Shown in pieces: positions 8,405 through 14,524 of a stretch of 18,251 nt of DNA. The notes under the pieces are model-generated. The model ran no database searches and was not told the origin of the DNA. It saw only the letters and a list, made by a program, of their open reading frames with translations. The position numbers were made by a program, and so were the translations under genes. The DNA lies in the NCBI GenBank assembly GCA_017453085.1, contig JAFTKV010000215.1, forward strand, positions 1-18,251, in the 5' to 3' direction. This DNA is from Clostridia bacterium. GTDB taxonomy: Bacteria; Bacillota; Clostridia; Oscillospirales; CAG-272. Every line of letters begins with the position of its first letter. Position 1 is the stretch's first letter.

Positions 8405-8767
8405 TTACAAAATTTCGGGACCCTCTGCTTCGCTGACGTCCAGATAACCGTCGTACTCCTCCAGCAGATCCATAAGCTGGATGTAGTAGGCGTAGATGAG
8501 GCCGCCGACCGCATAGGCTTTCTTCTCGTCCTCCGCATACTCGGGGAGAGCCGCCTTGCAGATCACCGTAATATCGGTGGTCTTCTCGTCGATGGTATAA
8601 TCCACGTCGGAAGCATAGGAAACTTCGATGGCGTTGATCATCAGCATGGTCATTGCCGAGATGGCTGCGCAGAGAATATCCTCTCCCTCGGGAGCGAATC
8701 CGGTGTGACCGGTCTCCTTGAAGCCGTAATAAACGCCGTTTTTCTTGAAAAATGTGACCTTTGTCAT
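8405..8767 (-). CDS. prp: Ribosomal-processing cysteine protease Prp
   Basis: Cysteine protease that removes the N-terminal extension of L27 so that the ribosome can mature. It has 120 residues, slightly longer than the usual 105-110. The catalytic pair is visible: His21 in TGHTGFAPEGEDILC and Cys33 at the end of that segment, matching the spacing of the founding Staphylococcus aureus enzyme. It lies between rplU and rpmA, the normal order, next to its substrate. The ribosome binding site is weak (AAGG at 8772-8775), and the gap after rplU is 21 bases, so translation may depend partly on rplU. Confidence 0.95.
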   Translation of the reverse strand: MTKVTFFKKNGVYYGFKETGHTGFAPEGEDILCAAISAMTMLMINAIEVSYASDVDYTIDEKTTDITVICKAALPEYAEDEKKAYAVGGLIYAYYIQLMDLLEEYDGYLDVSEAEGPEIL

Positions 8768-8788
8768 AGGACCTTGCGGATCAGCCGA

Positions 8789-9100
8789 TTACAGGCTGAT
8801 GGTCTGGATCTGAACCTTGGTGTAGGGCTGTCTGTGACCGATCTTCTTCTTCTCGTTCTTCTTAGCCTTGTACTTGAAGACGTAGATCTTCTTGCCCTTA
8901 CCGTTCTTTACTACGGTTGCAGTGACAGAAGCGCCGTCAACGTAAGGAGCACCAACGGTGAGGTTGCCGTCCTTATCGGCCATGAGAACCTTGTCAAATG
9001 TAACGGTTTCGTCTGCTTCTACGGCGAGCTTATCGATGAAGATTACGTCGCCTTCGCTTACTTTGTACTGCTTTCCGCCCGTTTCGATAATTGCGAACAT
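8789..9100 (-). CDS. rplU: 50S ribosomal protein L21
   Basis: Large-subunit protein L21 of 103 residues, normal length. It begins MFAIIETGGKQYKVSEGD and contains KVLMADKDGNLTVGAPYV, FKYKAKKNEKKKIGHRQPYT and a QIQTI end, all family features. The start is the ATG at 9098-9100, with AAAGGA (9112-9117) 11 bases upstream, a slightly long spacing. An in-frame ATG 14 codons earlier would sit in the leader and give an N-terminus not seen in the family. It is the first gene of rplU-prp-rpmA, behind a consensus promoter and a structured leader. Confidence 0.98.
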   Translation of the reverse strand: MFAIIETGGKQYKVSEGDVIFIDKLAVEADETVTFDKVLMADKDGNLTVGAPYVDGASVTATVVKNGKGKKIYVFKYKAKKNEKKKIGHRQPYTKVQIQTISL

Positions 9101-9198
9101 GAAAAGCACCATCCTTTCTGATCGTACCAACTCTGGGTACAAAACTCGCTGAGTGCGGTGATGGCAGAGCCATACTTGCGACCGGACATCATGCGGCA
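9101..9198 (-). promoter_or_regulatory. Structured 5' leader of rplU (possible L21 leader)
   Basis: About 98 bases between the expected transcription start and rplU. On the minus strand it holds three consecutive short hairpins: ATGGC-tct-GCCAT (9161-9173), ACTC-agc-GAGT (9144-9154) and GTACC-7 nt-GGTAC (9124-9140). Autoregulatory L21 leaders are known in Firmicutes. Position and compact hairpins fit, but I cannot confirm a covariance-model match from memory. Confidence 0.5.
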
Positions 9199-9204
9199 GT
9201 CAAT

Positions 9205-9233
9205 AGTATACCACAAAACCTTGTCAATGTCAA
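9205..9233 (-). promoter_or_regulatory. Consensus sigma-A promoter of rplU-prp-rpmA
   Basis: On the minus strand, -35 TTGACA (9228-9233), a 17-base spacer and -10 TATACT (9205-9210). A second TTGACA (9222-9227) follows directly but is only 11 bases from the -10, so the first is the working box. Expected start is near 9198. Confidence 0.88.
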
Positions 9234-9247
9234 TAGGGAATTTACGA

Positions 9248-9274
9248 TTTTTCACTGTTTTTTCGAGTTTTTTT
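9248..9274 (-). promoter_or_regulatory. Phased A-tracts upstream of the rplU promoter
   Basis: On the minus strand, A runs of 7, 6 and 5 bases (9268-9274, 9258-9263, 9248-9252) have centres about 10.5 bases apart, one helical turn. They lie about 50-75 bases upstream of the expected start. This is the pattern of intrinsically curved DNA or an extended UP element. Confidence 0.65.
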
Positions 9275-9287
9275 CGAGGTTTTACCT

Positions 9288-9325
9288 AAAAAGAGAGACT
9301 TCAGTCTCTAAAGGCTGAAGTCTCT
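9288..9325 (-). terminator. Intrinsic terminator of the PA14 surface protein gene
   Basis: An 11-bp perfect stem (9294-9304 with 9315-9325, loop of 10), extendable by a G-T pair and A-T pairs, followed on the minus strand by five T (9288-9292). It begins 16 bases after the stop codon. Confidence 0.88.
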
Positions 9326-9341
9326 TTTGGATTAGTTGAAA

Positions 9342-12305
9342 TTACTTAGCGGAAGCTCTCTTCTTGGTTGCCAGAACCACGCCTGCCAGAGACAGGGTAG
9401 CCAGCAGTGCGATGAAGAGGATTGCGTCGCCGGTCTGAGGAGGATCAACGGGAGCCTCGTTGGATACGGAAACGGTAGCCTCAACGTTGCCCTCGTAGGA
9501 CTCAACGGAAACGGTGTAAGAGCCGGACTCCAGGGACTTGAGGTAGGATTCCTTCAGGGTGATGACGGTAACCTTTTCCTCGGTCTCCTTCACGGTGTAG
9601 TAGGAGGACTTGATAACCTCGCCGTTTACCTTTACGGCAGTGATGGAGTTGTCGGTGGTGGATACGGTGATCTTAGCAGTGCCCTCGCCCTTCCACTCAG
9701 CGTCGCTTGCAGTTACTGCAGCATCGGCGGTGTTGACGATCTTCACGTTGGTTTCCTTTGCGTTAGCGCCTACAGAAGGCTCGCAGCCTGCATCGGTGCA
9801 AACAGCGCCGATGGTGTTGCCCTTCAGACCCCAGCTCTCGTCGCACATGATCACAACGTTTTCCAGTACGTAATCGCCCAGGATCACCTTGGAACCGCTG
9901 TCATTGGTACCAACGATCGCACCTACTGCCTTGTTGGCATTGGTGGGAGTGTTTTTCGCAATAATGGTGGAGTTCTTTACGGAGCAGTTCTCAACAGGAG
10001 AATCGTTGCCGCCGATGGTAGAGGAGCCGGAGGAGCGTCCCAGGATGCCGCCGGTCCAGTCGCCGCCGATGATGGTGGAGTCTACCAGATGGCAGTTCTT
10101 CACAACGCCGCGGTCCATGTTACCTGCGAATGCGCCAACTGCGTTCCATTCAACCTTGGGAGCAACCAGCAGGGAGTTCTTGATGGTCAGATCAAGGATG
10201 GTTCCGTTCTCAACGGGCTTGCCATCCCACAGGTTGGACAGCTTGCAAACCAGCAGTGCAACGTCTGCGCTGACTATGTCGGTGATGTAGGTCAGACCGC
10301 TGATGGTGTGACCGTTACCGTGGATCGTACCAACGAAGCGCTTGATGGGAGTCCATTCCTTGCCGGTCATATCGATGTCAGCATCAATATAAACGTTTGC
10401 GGGGTGAGTGATGTTTTCGGTTTCTGCGGTGAACTTGTTGATGGTTGCAACATATGCGTTCAGCTCGTCAGCAGTCTTGATGGAAGCGTACATGGGGATG
10501 TAGCCGTCCTTGTTGATGCTGGATGCGCAGAGACCCATTTCGAATTCCCAGCCGCCCCAGTGCTGAACCAGGCTGACTGCGATGATGTTCTTGCCTTCCT
10601 TCAGGAGGTCGGAAGCTTCATCTGCGAACTTGTAGCGACGAACGCCGTCATTCCAACGGTCATGGTCGAATACCAGTACGCCGTTGATGTAGACGTTGAT
10701 GTCGTCGTCGTACTTCATATCTGCCATCAGAGCCAGACCTTCCAGAGCGTCCAGATCCTCAACGGTGAATTCCTTTGCCAGCCACAGGTAAGCGTTTTCC
10801 TGCTTGCCGGTGTTGGGATCGCTTTCGGGTACGTCGCTGGTTGCCCACCAATTGTGAACGGGAGTGCTTGCGGTCTGCATGGTGTCTGCGATAGCGTTGG
10901 GCCAGCCTGCGGGAGCATCGGGAGCCTTATCGTTTGCCCAAGAACCCATCTGGTACTTCCACTCGGAACCCTGACCGAAGATGTCAACGGTGATGGGAGC
11001 GGTGCCGGGCTTGTAAGCCTCGGTGGTGAAGATCACGCCGGAGGATGCAAGAGTGTGAACCTCGTCGTTGATCTTGATGCGGCCTTCCAGAGGCTCGCCG
11101 CCGGAGAGCTCCAGGAAGATACCGCGCAGCTTATAGGAAGTGCCTGCTTCCAGCTCAACAGATTCGTTATAGTAGGTTTCAGCAGCATCGTTGAAGATGT
11201 CGGAAGCCCACAGCTCGTAAACGGTCTTCCAAGTGCCGTCGATTTCCAGCTGGAGCAGGAAGCAGTTGTCAACCTTGCGGGTACCGAAGGTGTAGGTGCC
11301 GTCCTTGGTGGGAGTCAGATAGCCGTCGAACTCTACCATATAGTCATCGTAGAGCATACCAAACTGCTCGGAGATCATCTGATCCTTGTAAGCAGAGGTT
11401 TCGAAGTTGGGGATAACGGAGGAGCCAACCATCAGCATTTCGGACTTGATGTTAGTGAGCTCTTCTTCGTCGAAGTTATGGTTGCCGGGGTTGGCAGCAT
11501 CGGATCTGTTACCGTTGTCCTCGCCCTTTACGCCGTTCTGCATATACTGCTGAATGTCGCCGTTTTCGTTACCGTCGGTGCCTCTGACCTTACAGGTGTA
11601 GTAGGTAGCGGTGAGGTCGAAGGTGAAGCCGGCGTCAGCCATGGACTTCTTGCCGTCAACGGTGCCGTTATCGGTTACGGAGAAGCTGAGCGCTTCGCCG
11701 CCGTCGATTTCCAGGAACCACATTTCGAACTCGATGTCCTTGCCTACCTGATCTTCGGTGATGGTGAAGGTCTGCTCGGAGAGCACGTTTTCGTTACCGT
11801 CGAAGTAGTAGGAAGCACCCCAGTATTCGAATGCCTTTTCGCCGTTTACGAAGATTGCACAGCCATTGTCAACCTTGTGCGCAACGAAGGTGTAGGTGCC
11901 TGCGGTGGTAGCCTTCATGGTACCGGTCCACTTGACCATATATTCGTTGTCGCTGTTGATGCCGGTGGCAGCTTTGTAGTCGTCTCTGCCGAAGCCACCG
12001 CCGAACTCGGTGATACCGGTCTTGGTGCCGGTCTCAGCGGAGAGGTGGAGCATCTGTTTGATCGCCTGATCAAACTTGCGGTTGTTGGTGTAATCGGTGG
12101 TGTAGCCGCCGTGCCAGCCCATGATTCTCTTCCAAGCATCAAAGTGACCCGACTCACCTTCATCGAGTTCTGCAAGCGACAGCCAATAAGAAGCCTTCAA
12201 ACCCTGTTCGGGGTTTGCACTTGCTGCGGATGATGTAACGGCGAATGCGGGAACCATAGTGAGGACCATTGCCATTACAAGAAGTAAGGGGATAATGCGT
12301 TTCAT
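9342..12305 (-). CDS. Sortase-anchored surface protein with two PA14 domains, GLUG-like repeats and Ig-like domain
   Basis: Exported protein of 987 residues. The signal peptide is 1-29 (KRIIPLLLVMAMVLTMVPA, then AASA). Two PA14-type domains at about 35-228 and 230-425 share the core GTYTFxxxKVDNxxxxxxxG and a later LE(I/L)xGGE. A galactose-binding jelly-roll-like domain is at about 440-595 (DINVYINGVLVFDHDRW, KNIIAVSLVQHWGGWEFE), as in glycosidase accessory modules. GLUG-like repeats with GTIHGNGHTISGL run about 600-845, then an X2/Ig-like domain about 860-948. The end is PPQTGD, a hydrophobic helix and KKRASAK: a sortase signal with Pro in the usual Leu position. The ATG at 12303-12305 has GGAGG (12311-12315) at 5 bases; a TTG four codons earlier overlaps that site. 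No catalytic motif was recognised. PA14 and jelly-roll modules suggest glycan binding (inference). It has its own promoter and terminator. Confidence 0.93.
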   Translation of the reverse strand: MKRIIPLLLVMAMVLTMVPAFAVTSSAASANPEQGLKASYWLSLAELDEGESGHFDAWKRIMGWHGGYTTDYTNNRKFDQAIKQMLHLSAETGTKTGITEFGGGFGRDDYKAATGINSDNEYMVKWTGTMKATTAGTYTFVAHKVDNGCAIFVNGEKAFEYWGASYYFDGNENVLSEQTFTITEDQVGKDIEFEMWFLEIDGGEALSFSVTDNGTVDGKKSMADAGFTFDLTATYYTCKVRGTDGNENGDIQQYMQNGVKGEDNGNRSDAANPGNHNFDEEELTNIKSEMLMVGSSVIPNFETSAYKDQMISEQFGMLYDDYMVEFDGYLTPTKDGTYTFGTRKVDNCFLLQLEIDGTWKTVYELWASDIFNDAAETYYNESVELEAGTSYKLRGIFLELSGGEPLEGRIKINDEVHTLASSGVIFTTEAYKPGTAPITVDIFGQGSEWKYQMGSWANDKAPDAPAGWPNAIADTMQTASTPVHNWWATSDVPESDPNTGKQENAYLWLAKEFTVEDLDALEGLALMADMKYDDDINVYINGVLVFDHDRWNDGVRRYKFADEASDLLKEGKNIIAVSLVQHWGGWEFEMGLCASSINKDGYIPMYASIKTADELNAYVATINKFTAETENITHPANVYIDADIDMTGKEWTPIKRFVGTIHGNGHTISGLTYITDIVSADVALLVCKLSNLWDGKPVENGTILDLTIKNSLLVAPKVEWNAVGAFAGNMDRGVVKNCHLVDSTIIGGDWTGGILGRSSGSSTIGGNDSPVENCSVKNSTIIAKNTPTNANKAVGAIVGTNDSGSKVILGDYVLENVVIMCDESWGLKGNTIGAVCTDAGCEPSVGANAKETNVKIVNTADAAVTASDAEWKGEGTAKITVSTTDNSITAVKVNGEVIKSSYYTVKETEEKVTVITLKESYLKSLESGSYTVSVESYEGNVEATVSVSNEAPVDPPQTGDAILFIALLATLSLAGVVLATKKRASAK

Positions 12306-12323
12306 ATTTACCTCCAAAAAATT

Positions 12324-12354
12324 TACCTGCGCAGATGGTAATCATACCTGCACA
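12324..12354 (-). repeat. Two direct repeats in the leader of the PA14 gene
   Basis: On the minus strand, TGTGCAGGTA (12345-12354) and TGCGCAGGTA (12324-12333) match at 9 of 10 bases with a 21-base period, two helical turns. They lie between the expected transcription start and the ribosome binding site, so they could be a regulator's operator or RNA elements; no family was recognised. Confidence 0.6.
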
Positions 12355-12366
12355 AATGTTACTTAC

Positions 12367-12395
12367 ATTTTAACATTTTGTTGACTTTTTGTCAA
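12367..12395 (-). promoter_or_regulatory. Strong sigma-A promoter of the PA14 surface protein gene
   Basis: On the minus strand, -35 TTGACA (12390-12395), a 17-base spacer and -10 TAAAAT (12367-12372). A perfect inverted repeat TTGAC-5-GTCAA (12381-12395) covers the -35 and the start of the spacer. The leader would be about 55 bases. Confidence 0.85.
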
Positions 12396-12606
12396 TGTGC
12401 GCTATTGCTCTCGGTAAAGTTTGTAGGATTCGACAAAAATAAAAATGCGAAATTGTGCAAGGTGACGGTTTGTGCGTGAAAATGGACAAAAATGTTTTTT
12501 GGAATCTGTGCAAAACGGATAAATTAATTTGCAAATCAGCGATTGGCGAGCGAAATGAAAAGCAAAATCGGTCAAATATGCACAGCCAAAACCGCATAAA
12601 AACAAG
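12396..12606. other. AT-rich intergenic region, no gene seen
   Basis: About 210 bases between the folD terminator and the PA14 gene promoter, more AT-rich than the flanking genes. Open frames here lack ribosome binding sites and run into the terminator. TGTGC words recur (around 12454, 12471 and 12507), but without regular spacing. It may carry upstream regulatory sites for the PA14 gene. Confidence 0.5.
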
Positions 12607-12634
12607 AAAAAGCCGCACAAAAAGGCGGCTTTTT
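12607..12634 (-). terminator. Intrinsic terminator after folD
   Basis: A perfect 10-bp stem (12607-12616 with 12625-12634, loop of 8) with a GCCGC core. The minus-strand 3' arm ends in five T. It begins 17 bases beyond the folD stop. The plus strand also has six T after the stem, so it could work in both directions. Confidence 0.92.
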
Positions 12635-12651
12635 TCAATAAAAAGTTCGAT

Positions 12652-13512
12652 TTATTCGGGCTTCTGAGCTTTCCGTTTGGCAGCGGTGAGGGTGTTTCTC
12701 AGCAGCATGGTGATGGTCATGGGACCAACGCCGCCGGGGACGGGGGTGATGGCAGAGCAGACCGGCTCCACCGATGCAAAATCCACGTCGCCGCAGAGCT
12801 TGCCATTCTCGTCCCGATCCATTCCCACGTCGATGACCACCGCACCGGGCTTGACCATATCGCCGGTGATGAATTTCGCCTTGCCGATGGCCACCACCAG
12901 GATGTCTGCGCGGCGGGTGACTTCTGCAAGAGCCTTGGTGCGGGAGTGGCAGACGGTCACGGTGCCGTTTGCCTGCAGAAGGAGCATCGCCATGGGCTTG
13001 CCAACGATGTTGCTGCGACCCAGCACCACGCACTCCTTGCCCGAGATCTCTACGCCGGTCTCCCGCAGGAGCACCATCACGCCTGCGGGGGTGCAGGGGA
13101 GGAAATCGTAGTCGCCCAGCATGATCCGTCCCACGTTCTGTATGTGGAAGGCGTCTACGTCCTTGGCGGGAGAGATGCGGGCGATGACCTCGCTCTCACA
13201 AAGATGCTTCGGAAGGGGAAGCTGGCAGAGGATACCGTGGATGGTGTCGTCGGCGTTCAGCTCGTCGATGAGTGTGTTCAGCTCGTCCTGCGTGGTGGCC
13301 TCGGGCAGCTCGTACACATGGGAGAGGAAGCCCACCTCGCCGCAGGCACGGTGCTTGTTGCGCACGTAAACCTGGGAAGCGGGGTTCTCGCCCACGATGA
13401 TTACCGCAAGTCCGGGAGCATAGCCGTTTTCGGCAACGAATGCGGCGGTTTCTTCTTTAATATTGTTCCGTTCGGCGGCGGACATCGCCTTGCCGTCAAT
13501 GATTTTGGCCAT
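12652..13512 (-). CDS. folD: Bifunctional methylene-THF dehydrogenase / methenyl-THF cyclohydrolase
   Basis: Cytosolic FolD interconverts 5,10-methylene-, 5,10-methenyl- and 10-formyl-tetrahydrofolate using NADP, supplying one-carbon units for purines and formyl-Met-tRNA. It has 286 residues, normal length. Key features: Tyr49 and Lys53 in SQVYVRNKHRAC (catalytic lysine), QLPLPKHL (97-104), KDVDAFH (117-123), PCTPAGVM (139-146), VVLGRSNIVGKPMAMLL (162-178, nucleotide loop), and TPVPGGVGPMT (256-266). Ala121 replaces the more usual Gly of DVDGF. The ATG lies 3 bases after the lgt stop, and its ribosome binding site AAGGAG (13521-13526) is inside lgt, so translation is probably coupled. It is last in the operon, ahead of the hairpin 12607-12634. 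Confidence 0.98.
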   Translation of the reverse strand: MAKIIDGKAMSAAERNNIKEETAAFVAENGYAPGLAVIIVGENPASQVYVRNKHRACGEVGFLSHVYELPEATTQDELNTLIDELNADDTIHGILCQLPLPKHLCESEVIARISPAKDVDAFHIQNVGRIMLGDYDFLPCTPAGVMVLLRETGVEISGKECVVLGRSNIVGKPMAMLLLQANGTVTVCHSRTKALAEVTRRADILVVAIGKAKFITGDMVKPGAVVIDVGMDRDENGKLCGDVDFASVEPVCSAITPVPGGVGPMTITMLLRNTLTAAKRKAQKPE

Positions 13513-13515
13513 GAT

Positions 13516-14511
13516 TTATTCTCCTTGTTTTGGGGGATTGTTATCGGGTTCGGTGGAGTCGGAGGCTGTGGGGGCGGTTTCGCCGTCGGCTGCGTCTTCT
13601 GCTTGAGCAGCAGGATTGACAATCGCGTAGCTCTTGGCCTCGGGGGTGTAGATGCAGTCGGCAACGGTGCGCAGCTTGCGGAAGAAGTAGAAGATCACCA
13701 GCAGAGTGATCGAGGCAACGAAGCAGACCAGTGCCAGCCACTGGGAGACCCGCAGACCGCCCATGTACAGGGAGTCGGTGCGCAGACCCTCGATGAAGAA
13801 GCGTCCCAGACCGTACCAGCCCAGATAGAGCAGGAAGATCTCGCCGTCAAATTTCTTTTTCTTGGAGTACAGGGTGAGGACTACCACGCCGATGATGTTC
13901 CACAGGGATTCGTACAGGAAGGTGGGGTGAACGAATTCGGTGGGGATGCGACGCTCCACACCGTCGATGACCTTGGTGTAGTAAGCACCCTCCAGCTTCA
14001 TGCGCCAGGGGAGATCGGCGATATTTTCCGACCAGCCGTAGGCTTCGCCGTTCATAAAGTTGCCCCATCTGCCGATGGCCTGCGCCATCTGAACGGCAGG
14101 AGCGAGGATGTCAAAGAAGGTGGGGATGCGCATTTTCTTGATCTTCAGACCGATAAAGCAGCCCAAAGCACCGAAGATAATGCCGCCGTAGATGGCAAGT
14201 CCGCCGTTCCAGACGGCCACCACGTCCTCCAGGGAGGTGTAATTCTCGGGTCGCTCCAGCCAGTCAAAGAAGACGTAGTAGAGGCGCGCGCCCACGATGC
14301 CGGGGATCACGGTGAAGAAGGCGAGGTCGATCAGGTCGTCCAGCAGCAGCTTTTGCCGCTTGCCCCGCAGATAGATGTACAGAACTGCCAGAATGATGCC
14401 GGTGGTGATGATCACGCCGTACCATGCAATCGACAGATCGCCCAGCTTCAGCGCCGTGGAGTTGATTTCAAACTCGCCGATGCCCAGCCCGGGAAATGAG
14501 ATTTTGTGCAT
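13516..14511 (-). CDS. lgt: Prolipoprotein diacylglyceryl transferase
   Basis: Membrane enzyme that moves diacylglycerol from phosphatidylglycerol to the lipobox Cys of prolipoproteins. It has 331 residues with several membrane helices. Landmarks: AWYGVIITTG (29-38), GARLYYVFFDW (74-84), WNGGLAIYGG (101-110), the Lgt signature GRWGNFMNGEAYG (147-159), VHPTFLYESLWN (194-205) and GRFFIEGLRTD (236-246). At the position of the E. coli essential His103, this protein has Tyr108; I believe Tyr occurs in other Clostridia, but this is from memory. An extra acidic tail of about 35 residues (297-331) follows the last helix. The ribosome binding site AAAGGAG (14519-14525) is 7 bases from the ATG and abuts the stop of the preceding ymfH-like gene. 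The lipoprotein at 3592-4947 is a likely substrate. Confidence 0.96.
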   Translation of the reverse strand: MHKISFPGLGIGEFEINSTALKLGDLSIAWYGVIITTGIILAVLYIYLRGKRQKLLLDDLIDLAFFTVIPGIVGARLYYVFFDWLERPENYTSLEDVVAVWNGGLAIYGGIIFGALGCFIGLKIKKMRIPTFFDILAPAVQMAQAIGRWGNFMNGEAYGWSENIADLPWRMKLEGAYYTKVIDGVERRIPTEFVHPTFLYESLWNIIGVVVLTLYSKKKKFDGEIFLLYLGWYGLGRFFIEGLRTDSLYMGGLRVSQWLALVCFVASITLLVIFYFFRKLRTVADCIYTPEAKSYAIVNPAAQAEDAADGETAPTASDSTEPDNNPPKQGE

Positions 14512-14524
14512 AGGGATGCTCCTT

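Noticed and set aside
9058..9255. A 65-codon minus-strand frame covering the rplU leader, possibly a leader peptide.
   Set aside because: Its first codons lie upstream of the -10 box, the later ATGs have no ribosome binding site, and it overlaps rplU out of frame. Hairpins explain the leader better.
9336..12233. A 965-codon open frame on the plus strand opposite the PA14 gene.
   Set aside because: It is in codon register with the real gene and stays open because that gene avoids TTA, CTA and TCA codons. The translation is low-complexity Gly/Val-rich with no recognisable motif, while the minus frame has signal peptide, domains and anchor.
12370..12638. Two short minus-strand frames, one beginning MKKAAFLCGFF like a signal peptide.
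   Set aside because: The Met lies next to the folD terminator hairpin, whose sequence supplies the hydrophobic-looking residues; no ribosome binding site and no family resemblance.
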